From the NCBI GenBank assembly GCA_903893945.1, contig CAITOF010000006.1:1-64000 (forward strand): 64,000 bases of DNA, written 5' to 3'. Below are positions 56,408-64,000 of this stretch, piece by piece (positions within the stretch are counted from its first letter, which is position 1; every line of letters starts with the position of its first letter). Below the pieces are notes generated by a model, which saw only the letters and a program-made list of their open reading frames with translations, had not been told where the DNA came from and did no database searches. This DNA comes from an uncultured Oxalobacteraceae bacterium. GTDB lineage: Bacteria > Pseudomonadota > Gammaproteobacteria > Burkholderiales > Burkholderiaceae_D. Both the position numbers and the translations under genes were made by a program.

Positions 56408-58876
56408 ATGTCTAACAGTACTTATGGGAATGCGGAAACACGACGAAACGAAGAGAATCAGATAGACGATGGCAGCTACGTTGTTTCATTCGAACAGTTA
56501 AGAATGAGCGATGTTGATATTGTGGGCGGCAAGAACGCATCACTGGGTGAAATGATCAGCCAGTTAGCCGGCGCAGGTGTTCGTGTACCCGGCGGGTTTG
56601 CAACGACGGCAAAGGCCTTTCGCGATTTTTTGTCACACAGCGAGGGCAACGATACCTCCCTGGCCCAGCGGATTGCCGCAAGACTTGAAAGTCTTGACAC
56701 GAATGATGTGCGTGCGCTGGCCAAGGCAGGTGCAGACATCCGGCAATGGATACTGGATACCCCATTTCAGGCCCGTTTGCTGGAAGAGATTCGGCAGTTC
56801 TATCAGCAGTTGGTCAATGACTCGGTCGGTGAAGTGTCATTCGCCGTGCGTTCGTCGGCTACCGCCGAAGATTTGCCGGATGCGTCGTTTGCCGGACAGC
56901 AGGAAACCTTCCTGAATGTGGTTGGCATTGACAATATTCTGGAAGCCATGAAGCATGTTTTTGCATCGCTATATAATGATCGTGCCATTTCATACCGGGT
57001 GCATAAAGGCTTTACACATGCAGAGGTCGCATTATCGGCCGGTGTGCAGCGCATGGTGCGCTCGGATTTGGGCGCCGCCGGTGTCATGTTCACGATCGAT
57101 ACTGAATCAGGATTTGAAGATGTGGTGTTTATTACCTCAAGCTACGGCCTCGGCGAAACGGTGGTTCAGGGCGCGGTAAATCCCGACGAATTCTACGTTC
57201 ACAAACCGATGTTGGCATCCGGAAAACTGCCGGTGATCCGCCGGAATATCGGTTCCAAATTAATCAAGATGGAATTTACCGACGAAGCAAAGGCCGGTCG
57301 TTCCGTTCGCACAGTGGATGTGTCTGTTGAACAGCGCAATCGCTATTCACTGACGGATACGGAAGTGGTTGAACTGGCCAAATATGCCGTCATTATCGAA
57401 CAGCATTATGGCCGTCCGATGGATATTGAATGGGGTAAAGATGGCCGCGATGGCCGTTTATATATTTTGCAGGCACGTCCTGAAACGGTCAAGTCGCAGA
57501 ACCGGAACGACATACAGCATCGCTACAAGCTCAAGGGCAGTGGTACGGTCCTGGTATCCGGTCGGGCTATCGGCCAGAAAATTGGCGCGGGGCGGGTGCG
57601 CGTTGTGCATAACGCGTCCGAGATGGAACTGGTTCAGCCCGGCGATATTCTGGTCGCCGACATGACCGATCCCAATTGGGAACCCGTGATGAAGCGTGCT
57701 TCTGCCATTGTCACGAATCGGGGCGGCCGCACCTGTCATGCCGCCATTATTGCCCGTGAATTGGGTGTTCCCGCGGTGGTGGGTTGCGGTACGGCGACCG
57801 ACGTGCTTAAAAACGATACCCTGGTGACGGTATCGTGCGCAGAAGGTGATGAAGGCAAGATTTACGATGGCTTGCTGGAAACTGAAATTTCCGAGGTTGC
57901 AAACAGGGCGTTACCCGATATTCCGCTTAAAATCATGATGAATGTGGGTAATCCGCAGATGGCCTTCGAGTTTCAGTCGATCCCGAATTCGGGCGTTGGT
58001 CTGGCCCGTCTGGAATTCATTATCAATAACAATATCGGCGTGCATCCAAAAGCGATTCTGGAATACCCGAATATTGATCCGGCGCTGAAAAAGGCGGTTG
58101 AATCGGTGGCACGCGGACATGCGTCGCCCAAGGCATTTTACGTCGATAAATTGGCCGAAGGAATTGCGACGATAGCCGCTGCATTCTGGCCAAAGTCGGT
58201 CATAGTGCGACTGTCTGATTTCAAATCCAATGAGTACATAAAATTGATCGGCGGTTCACGTTACGAGCCTGAAGAAGAAAATCCGATGCTGGGCTTCAGG
58301 GGCGCAGCGCGTTACCTGTCTGCGGATTTTGCCGAATCGTTTGAAATGGAATGTTCAGCCATGAAACGTGTGCGCAATGACATGGGCTTAACCAATGTGG
58401 AAATCATGGTTCCATTTGTGCGTACGCTGGGTCAGGCGGAAAAGGTGGTGAACCTGTTGGCGAAAAATGGATTGCGTCGTGGCGAAAACGGTCTGCGGCT
58501 GATCATGATGTGCGAAGTGCCATCCAATGCGATTTTGGCCGATCAGTTTCTTGAACACTTTGATGGCTTTTCAATTGGTTCAAATGACCTGACGCAGTTA
58601 ACACTTGGCCTGGATCGCGACTCGGGCATGCCCCTGCTGGCCGCTGATTTTGATGAGCGTGATCCCGCAGTACTGGCCTTGTTGTCACGGGCAATTTCGT
58701 CATGCCGCAAATTGGGCAAGTATGTAGGCATATGTGGTCAGGGTCCGTCTGACCACCCTGATTTGGCCAAATGGCTGATGGAAGAGGGGATAGCCTCCAT
58801 TTCGTTAAATCCGGATAGCGTCGTCGATACCTGGCAACTGCTCGGAAAAATGCAGGGCAATGCGGAAAATCAGTAA
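56408..58876 (+). CDS. ppsA: phosphoenolpyruvate synthase
   Basis: An 822-residue enzyme making PEP from pyruvate and ATP for gluconeogenesis. The ATP-grasp domain (about 35-360) has [11 protein letters not shown] and [20 protein letters not shown]. The phosphohistidine domain (about 385-490) has [18 protein letters not shown] with the catalytic His and the regulatory Thr two residues before it. The PEP-binding barrel (about 510-820) ends [15 protein letters not shown] 56408 has AGAGG upstream. The track's first 49 residues precede the family start. It is divergently paired with ppsR. Confidence 0.97.
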   Translation: MSNSTYGNAETRRNEENQIDDGSYVVSFEQLRMSDVDIVGGKNASLGEMISQLAGAGVRVPGGFATTAKAFRDFLSHSEGNDTSLAQRIAARLESLDTNDVRALAKAGADIRQWILDTPFQARLLEEIRQFYQQLVNDSVGEVSFAVRSSATAEDLPDASFAGQQETFLNVVGIDNILEAMKHVFASLYNDRAISYRVHKGFTHAEVALSAGVQRMVRSDLGAAGVMFTIDTESGFEDVVFITSSYGLGETVVQGAVNPDEFYVHKPMLASGKLPVIRRNIGSKLIKMEFTDEAKAGRSVRTVDVSVEQRNRYSLTDTEVVELAKYAVIIEQHYGRPMDIEWGKDGRDGRLYILQARPETVKSQNRNDIQHRYKLKGSGTVLVSGRAIGQKIGAGRVRVVHNASEMELVQPGDILVADMTDPNWEPVMKRASAIVTNRGGRTCHAAIIARELGVPAVVGCGTATDVLKNDTLVTVSCAEGDEGKIYDGLLETEISEVANRALPDIPLKIMMNVGNPQMAFEFQSIPNSGVGLARLEFIINNNIGVHPKAILEYPNIDPALKKAVESVARGHASPKAFYVDKLAEGIATIAAAFWPKSVIVRLSDFKSNEYIKLIGGSRYEPEEENPMLGFRGAARYLSADFAESFEMECSAMKRVRNDMGLTNVEIMVPFVRTLGQAEKVVNLLAKNGLRRGENGLRLIMMCEVPSNAILADQFLEHFDGFSIGSNDLTQLTLGLDRDSGMPLLAADFDERDPAVLALLSRAISSCRKLGKYVGICGQGPSDHPDLAKWLMEEGIASISLNPDSVVDTWQLLGKMQGNAENQ

Positions 58877-58940
58877 AAACCGCTTGTAATTGTTTCGTGA
58901 AGGCGTATGCTCACAAAACGTTCACGGATGTAGTTAGTTT

Positions 58941-58973
58941 GCCCCACATGGCCGTGCCATCTGGGGCATTTTT
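58941..58973 (+). terminator. intrinsic terminator of ppsA
   Basis: GCCCCA-C-ATGGC-CGT-GCCAT-C-TGGGGC (58941-58967) is a long nested hairpin followed by ATTTTT. It ends only 13 bp before the nfeD start. Confidence 0.85.
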
Positions 58974-58986
58974 GTTGGAGATGCGA

Positions 58987-59457
58987 ATGGGTGACTGGAT
59001 AAATTGGCTGGTTTTTGCGGGGGTTGTGGTTGTGCTCGAGCTGTTCAGCGGCACCTTTTACCTGTTAATGATTGCGCTGGGCCTGGGGGCCGGATCATTA
59101 GCTGCGTTTTTGGGTTGTTCCATCGAATTGCAGCTGATTGCCGCTGCCGCGGTGGGTTCCGTTGCGACAGTGGCGTTACGCAAAAGCAGGTTTGGCAGCC
59201 GAAACAGGGTCGATGCGACCCGTGATCCGAACGTTAATCTGGATATCGGCCAGACAATACAGATTGATGAGTGGAAAGCGGCCTCAAACGACCTGTACGC
59301 GGCACGTGCCATGCATCGTGGCGCACAGTGGGATGTTGAATGTTCAACGAACGGTGTTCCGCCCCCCGGTGCTTATAAAATCATTGAAATTCGCGGCAGT
59401 CAGTTAATCGTGCAGGCAGTTAATCAGGGCCTGAATGGGTCATTGGAAAGGAAATAA
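58987..59457 (+). CDS. NfeD-family membrane protein
   Basis: A 156-residue short NfeD. Two or three membrane helices (about 5-70, INWLVFAGVVVVLELFSGTF) are followed by the soluble OB-fold NfeD domain (about 85-150, IQIDEWKAASNDLYAARAM, QWDVECSTNG). I choose ATG 58987 because GGAG then sits 6 nt upstream. The in-frame ATG 58981 touches it. It stops one base before the SPFH gene. NfeD partners with SPFH proteins in membrane-microdomain organisation. Confidence 0.9.
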   Translation: MGDWINWLVFAGVVVVLELFSGTFYLLMIALGLGAGSLAAFLGCSIELQLIAAAAVGSVATVALRKSRFGSRNRVDATRDPNVNLDIGQTIQIDEWKAASNDLYAARAMHRGAQWDVECSTNGVPPPGAYKIIEIRGSQLIVQAVNQGLNGSLERK

Positions 59458-59458
59458 A

Positions 59459-60379
59459 ATGGAATTGGATTTCGGCGGATTCGCATTCATTGTTTTTGTT
59501 ATTGCTCTGGTTTTTGTATTTAAAACGATTAACGTCGTACCGCAACAGCATGCCTGGATTGTTGAGCGTCTCGGTAAGTATCATGCAACACTGGCGCCCG
59601 GATTGAATATTGTGCTACCTTTTATTGATCGCATCGCCTACAAACATATACTCAAGGAAATTCCGCTCGATGTGCCCCCGCAGGTTTGCATTACACGCGA
59701 CAACACGCAACTTTCCGTGGATGGCATTTTGTATTTTCAGGTCACTGACGCGATGCGCGCTTCGTATGGCTCGTCCAATTATGTGGCTGCTATTACCCAG
59801 CTGGCGCAAACCACGCTGCGTTCGGTCATCGGCAAGATGGAACTTGATAAAACCTTTGAAGAGCGTGACCATATCAATACCAGTATTGTCAATGCGATTG
59901 ATGAATCAGCGGCCAACTGGGGCGTGAAAGTGCTGCGTTACGAAATTAAGGATCTGACTCCGCCCAAGGAAATCCTGCATGCCATGCAGGCGCAGATTAC
60001 CGCTGAACGGGAAAAACGTGCGCTGATCGCGGCGTCCGAGGGCCGTAAGCAGGAGCAGATTAATATCGCTACCGGTGAACGCGAAGCGTCGATTGCAAAA
60101 TCCGAGGGCGAAAAACAGGCGTCGATCAATCGTGCGGAGGGACAGGCTGCGGCGATTCTGTCGATAGCCGAAGCAAGTTCGGAAGCAATACGAAAAACAG
60201 CCGCCGCAATTCAGTCACCCGGCGGGTCCGATGCGGTGAATCTGAAGGTGGCTGAGCAATATGTGAATGCGTTTGCGCAATTGGCAAAAACCAATAATTC
60301 GATCATCATTCCGGCGAATATGGGCGATATAGGCGGTTTGATTGCGACAGCCTTACAGGTTGTGAAGTCGCAGAAGTAA
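59459..60379 (+). CDS. SPFH/stomatin-family protein (QmcA-like)
   Basis: A 306-residue protein with an N-terminal membrane helix (about 5-25). The SPFH domain (about 26-190) has VVPQQHAWIVERLGKYHATLAPGLN and TLRSVIGKMELDKTFEERD. A charged coiled coil (about 190-245, EREKRALIAASEGRKQEQIN) and a hydrophobic C-terminus follow. ATG 59459 follows AAAGGAAATAAA and lies next to the nfeD stop, so the pair is co-translated. It scaffolds membrane domains and may modulate proteases such as FtsH. Confidence 0.93.
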   Translation: MELDFGGFAFIVFVIALVFVFKTINVVPQQHAWIVERLGKYHATLAPGLNIVLPFIDRIAYKHILKEIPLDVPPQVCITRDNTQLSVDGILYFQVTDAMRASYGSSNYVAAITQLAQTTLRSVIGKMELDKTFEERDHINTSIVNAIDESAANWGVKVLRYEIKDLTPPKEILHAMQAQITAEREKRALIAASEGRKQEQINIATGEREASIAKSEGEKQASINRAEGQAAAILSIAEASSEAIRKTAAAIQSPGGSDAVNLKVAEQYVNAFAQLAKTNNSIIIPANMGDIGGLIATALQVVKSQK

Positions 60380-60396
60380 TCGGCGGCGTTGCGCTG

Positions 60397-62118
60397 TCAG
60401 AACTCCTCCCAACCCTGATCACTGGTATTGTCCCCGGATTGTTGTTTCAGCATCGGTGCAGCCGGTTTTTTTTCAGTGATCTGTGCTGATTTGGGCACGG
60501 TCTTTACCACTTTGGGGGCGGCGCGAAGGGGTGCGACATTGCTGCGCGGTTTTTTCAGGATTGCACCCGATCCGCTGTTAATTTTAAACACATCCACCAC
60601 GTGCATCAGGTTTTGCGATTGATCCTGCATGGACGATGCTGCTGCGGCCGCCTGTTCAACCAGTGCTGCATTCTGCTGTGTCACATTATCCATCTCAACG
60701 ATGGCCGTGTTAATCTGGTCTATTCCTTGTGACTGTTCCTGACTGGCGGAGGTAATTTCGCCCATAATGTCGGTGACCTGCTTGATACTGGTGACCACGT
60801 TATCCATGGTTGCCCCGGCTTCGTTGACCTGCTTACTGCCTATCTCGACTTTGTCCACCGAATCATTGATCAATTCCTTGATTTCTTTTGCTGCAGCGGC
60901 GGAACGTTGCGCCAGATTACGAACTTCCGAGGCAACCACGGCAAAACCTCGTCCCTGTTCGCCAGCGCGTGCCGCTTCGACGGCGGCATTTAATGCCAGA
61001 ATATTGGTCTGGAAAGCGATACCGTCAATGACGCTGATAATATCGACGATTTTCTTTGATGAATCGTTGATGGCCGACATGGTTGTCACCACCCGTGACA
61101 CGACGTCGCCCCCGCGACTGGCAATATCTGAGGCCTGTTGTGCCAGTTTATTCGCCTGCCGCGCATTGTCCGCATTCTGTTTGACGGTGCTGGTCAGCTC
61201 TTCCATGGATGAGGCGGTTTCTTCCAGGGCGCCTGCCTGGGCTTCGGTGCGTGAGGAAAGATCCATATTGCCCGACGAAATTTCGGCTGAAGCGGTCATG
61301 ATGGTTTCGGTCCCTTTTCTCACTTCGGAGACGATGCCGACCAGACTGTCATTCATATTTCTTAACGCGCCCATCAACTGACCGGTTTCATCCTGGTAGT
61401 CACTGACAATATGCGTTGTTAAATCACCCGAGGCAATGGTCTGCGCAATGGTGACGGCCTGATTAATGGGGCCGGTGATCGATTTGGTGATCCACAGGGC
61501 GGCTGCGGCACCGATGGCGATTGTTATCAGGCTCAGAATCAGTATGATATTGCGCGAACTGCTGTAATTCTGTTCGGACCGGATGGCGTTTTCATCAAAA
61601 ACCCTGGTTTGGAAATCAATCAGCTCGCGAAGGTTATCGGCAAATGCATGCAGGTTGACATACGATTCGCCCAATGCCAGAGCCATTGCCTCATCCCGCT
61701 TATTTTCGGCCAACAGGGAGTAGACCTTGTTGGCGGAATTTTCGTAACGGGTGCGACTTTCTTTGATCTTGGCGATGAATTCCTTGGCTTCGGACCGGTG
61801 CAGCATCGGTTCAAGTTTGCCAAGCGCGTCACCCATGGCATCCATATTTTTCTGGAAACTTTCGCGGGCTTTGGTCGATTCGGCGGCATCAGTTAATAAA
61901 ACAGCCTGAAAAATGCGTGCGCTGCTGCCGCGCAGATTGTCCAGAGTCTTGTTGGCCAGCTGGATTTTTATATAATCCACTTTTGTCAGCACCTGGGTCG
62001 TGTCATTTAAGGATGACAAATTACTAATGCCAATCAGCGTGATGATGACCAGCAAGAGCAGCAACAGCGACGACTCAATCAACAATCGCGTTCCGATTCT
62101 TAAATTATAGACATTCAC
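60397..62118 (-). CDS. methyl-accepting chemotaxis protein
   Basis: A 573-residue chemoreceptor. TM1 is at about 10-32, a periplasmic four-helix-bundle sensor at about 35-190, TM2 near 191-213 and HAMP to about 265. The signalling domain has the hairpin tip IDGIAFQTNILALNAAVEAARAGEQGRGFAVVASEVRNLAQRS. The C-terminus ends GWEEF, a xWxxF pentapeptide that tethers CheR/CheB. The start is GTG 62118 with AAGGAGGAG just upstream. The track's 62163 start would put the Shine-Dalgarno inside the gene. It is monocistronic and the ligand is unknown. Confidence 0.95.
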   Translation of the reverse strand: MNVYNLRIGTRLLIESSLLLLLLVIITLIGISNLSSLNDTTQVLTKVDYIKIQLANKTLDNLRGSSARIFQAVLLTDAAESTKARESFQKNMDAMGDALGKLEPMLHRSEAKEFIAKIKESRTRYENSANKVYSLLAENKRDEAMALALGESYVNLHAFADNLRELIDFQTRVFDENAIRSEQNYSSSRNIILILSLITIAIGAAAALWITKSITGPINQAVTIAQTIASGDLTTHIVSDYQDETGQLMGALRNMNDSLVGIVSEVRKGTETIMTASAEISSGNMDLSSRTEAQAGALEETASSMEELTSTVKQNADNARQANKLAQQASDIASRGGDVVSRVVTTMSAINDSSKKIVDIISVIDGIAFQTNILALNAAVEAARAGEQGRGFAVVASEVRNLAQRSAAAAKEIKELINDSVDKVEIGSKQVNEAGATMDNVVTSIKQVTDIMGEITSASQEQSQGIDQINTAIVEMDNVTQQNAALVEQAAAAASSMQDQSQNLMHVVDVFKINSGSGAILKKPRSNVAPLRAAPKVVKTVPKSAQITEKKPAAPMLKQQSGDNTSDQGWEEF

Positions 62119-62240
62119 TTTCTCCTCCTTCAGCGGGGTGGACCAGGTGGTGACAGAGACCAAGTATGAACTGTAGTAATTTTTGTTAATTATTCAAGAA
62201 ATATTTGCAAAACCGGCATGTCAGACCGGATCTGTTCATG

Positions 62241-63986
62241 TCATTTGCTGAGCTCCGGTGCAATGACCGGCAGCTTGATACTAAATTTGGTCCCGGCGCC
62301 TTTCGTGCTTTGTATGGATATGCTTCCGCCGAGCACACTGACCACCAGGTTATGCACTATGCTCAATCCCAGTCCCGAGCCTCCCTGACCCAGCCGGGTA
62401 GTGAAGAAAGGGTCGAATACATGATGGATATTTTTTTCATCGATGCCATTTCCATCGTCGGCATAATTGATTTCGACGACGTCCTCACTGATGAGGCGCG
62501 TTCCAAGAAACATCATTCCCTGATCCCTGCCGTGAAACCCGTGCATTAACGAATTGGAAACAAAGTTGGTGATTATCTGGCCAAGAGGGCCAGGAAAACT
62601 GTCCATGACAATCCCGGGTGTTAAGACGAGATTCATTTTGAACGGTGTTTTTTTATACATCGGACCTATCGTAACCACGTCCTGCTCGAGCACGCGCTGC
62701 AAATCGAACCTGCGTCGCTGATTGCTGGTCTGATCGACGGCGACCTGCTTGAAGCTCTGAACCAGCATGGCGGCACGCGCCAGATTCCTTACCAGTATTT
62801 CATTGCCATTTTCAATATCGGTCAAAAATTTCTCCATATCGGACCGACGAACTTTATTCAATCCCATATTCGCGGCAAACGATCTGGCCTGCTCCTGCAA
62901 TGTACTGGCCAGGCTGACGCAGTTGCCAATTGGCGTATTCATTTCATGGGCAACACCGGCAACCAGGCTGCCGAGTGAGGCGAGTCGTTCTGAGTCGACC
63001 ACTTTTTCCCGTGACTGTTGCAGTTCGCGGGTCCTGGTGGCAACGCGTTCTTCAAGTTGTTCGTTGAGTTTCAGCATCGCCGTTTCGGCGTTTTTCTGTT
63101 CGGTGATATCACGGAAAAATGCACCAAACAGTTCTTCTGAGGTCCCTGAGATGCGCCAGATACTCATTTCAACAGGGAATTCGTGACCGTCCCGGTGCTG
63201 TGCCTTGAATTCATAGCGCTTGTTGACGGCCTTGTTTTTGCTGTTGGCGACAAAATTGTTCTGTTCCTGCAAGTGTGCTTCGCGGTTTCGCACAGGAACA
63301 AAGATATCAACAAACTGGTGGCTGATGACCTCTATCCGCTCCCAGCCAAATAGCGCAGTGGCCTGCTGATTCCAGTCAAAAATGGTGCCTTTGTCGTCCA
63401 TGCAGATAAATGCTTCATAAGCGCTTTCAATAACACTGCGCATTCTCAAGTCACTTTGATAGAGTTCCTCCTGTGTTCTGCTGTGTTCGATGGCAGTTTC
63501 GGACAGGATAAGAGACAGCGATGAAACTTCTCTGGTCTGTTCATCAATGCGGCAGGCCAATAACGAATTCTGTTCTTCCAGTTTCTTGCGCATGGAATAC
63601 AGCTCGCTGAAGACATTGACCTTGCTTTTCAGGACCACACTTTCTATCGGTTTTACGATGTAATCAACCGCCCCCAGCTCATAGCCCTTGAACAGGTCGA
63701 CGTTATTGCCGATTGCTGCGGAAATAAAAATGATCGGGATGTGTCGTGTCTTCGGATTGGTGCGCAATAATTCGGCCGTTTCAATGCCATTCAGATCGGG
63801 CATTTGCACATCAAGAATAATCAGGGCAAATTCGTGCTTGAGCGTCTGTTTAACAGCTTCACTGCCCGATGATGCTTTAACTAATTCGAAATCAATATCC
63901 ATTTCCTTCAGAATTCTCTCTAAAGAAGCGAGACTCTCCGGTGTGTCGTCAACCAGGAGCAGGGGAATTTTGAGCGATGCTGTCAT
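62241..63986 (-). CDS. REC-PAS histidine kinase
   Basis: A 581-residue soluble sensor kinase. The N-terminal receiver (LLLVDDTPESL, phosphoacceptor Asp59 in ILDVQMPDLNG) is followed by a coiled coil (about 130-170), a PAS/PAC domain (about 175-300) and another coiled coil. HisKA carries LVAGVAHEMNTPIGN (His near 345). HATPase has IITNFVSNSLMHG, DDGNGID and GGSGLGLSIVHN. Having no membrane helix, it likely acts within a phosphorelay. It lies 122 bp upstream of the chemoreceptor on the same strand. Any gene before it is outside the window. Confidence 0.92.
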   Translation of the reverse strand: MTASLKIPLLLVDDTPESLASLERILKEMDIDFELVKASSGSEAVKQTLKHEFALIILDVQMPDLNGIETAELLRTNPKTRHIPIIFISAAIGNNVDLFKGYELGAVDYIVKPIESVVLKSKVNVFSELYSMRKKLEEQNSLLACRIDEQTREVSSLSLILSETAIEHSRTQEELYQSDLRMRSVIESAYEAFICMDDKGTIFDWNQQATALFGWERIEVISHQFVDIFVPVRNREAHLQEQNNFVANSKNKAVNKRYEFKAQHRDGHEFPVEMSIWRISGTSEELFGAFFRDITEQKNAETAMLKLNEQLEERVATRTRELQQSREKVVDSERLASLGSLVAGVAHEMNTPIGNCVSLASTLQEQARSFAANMGLNKVRRSDMEKFLTDIENGNEILVRNLARAAMLVQSFKQVAVDQTSNQRRRFDLQRVLEQDVVTIGPMYKKTPFKMNLVLTPGIVMDSFPGPLGQIITNFVSNSLMHGFHGRDQGMMFLGTRLISEDVVEINYADDGNGIDEKNIHHVFDPFFTTRLGQGGSGLGLSIVHNLVVSVLGGSISIQSTKGAGTKFSIKLPVIAPELSK

Positions 63987-64000
63987 GATGTCTGGGATGT

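Overview
This window is a chromosomal segment of a betaproteobacterium, most likely order Burkholderiales and Oxalobacteraceae-like. The assignment rests on the order relA, tRNA-Val, thrS, infC, rpmI, rplT, pheS, pheT, ihfA, merR, on the extended IHF-alpha, and on the ppsR/ppsA and pap genes. Base composition looks moderate throughout. I see no insertion sequence, phage, CRISPR array or rRNA.

Region 1 (1-20 kb) is a stress and envelope island. It opens with a KaiC-like double ATPase and a small membrane protein. An apparent operon of a Crp/Fnr regulator, a hybrid histidine kinase and a REC-PAS-PAS response regulator follows. Converging on it is an operon of a DUF4398 lipoprotein, an OmpA-family lipoprotein and a ferritin-like protein. 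Next come a 2,894-residue cyclic beta-1,2-glucan synthase, a SYLF-domain protein, a coiled-coil stress-type protein, a tryptophan-repeat (YXWGXW) protein and three very small ORFs that are mostly absent from the ORF track. Three near-identical 14-bp dyads (consensus GTKCGSTAACRMAC) lie in the promoter regions here. Two of them sit exactly 22 bp upstream of a plausible -10 box, which centres them at about -41.5, the class II Crp/Fnr activator position. I infer a local regulon run by the Crp/Fnr protein and wired to the kinase, regulator and KaiC module.

Region 2 (20-28 kb) holds an amino-acid permease, a polyphosphate:AMP phosphotransferase, a secreted serine hydrolase, and groES-groEL with overlapping sigma-32 promoter and CIRCE operator.

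Region 3 (28-36.5 kb) has catabolic genes (maleylacetoacetate isomerase, 3-oxoacid CoA-transferase A/B), a periplasmic binding protein, a large Reg_prop-Y_Y_Y-GGDEF sensor, an alpha/beta hydrolase and a RidA-family protein.

Region 4 (36.5-48.3 kb) is the translation and stringent-response core: relA, a DUF4239 protein, tRNA-Val(GAC), thrS, infC (ATA start), rpmI, rplT, pheST, ihfA, a MerR regulator and a cold-shock gene. Between tRNA-Val and thrS lies an unannotated 13-codon ORF with four Thr codons, three of them consecutive, just before an intrinsic terminator. This is a candidate ribosome-mediated attenuator for thrS.

Region 5 (48.4-64 kb) contains a LysR regulator divergent from malate synthase (aceB) with a long palindrome between them, an unrecognised HTH-like protein, a TPR-GAF-GGDEF protein, a thioredoxin-like protein, divergent ppsR/ppsA, an nfeD/SPFH pair, a chemoreceptor and a REC-PAS-histidine kinase at the right edge.
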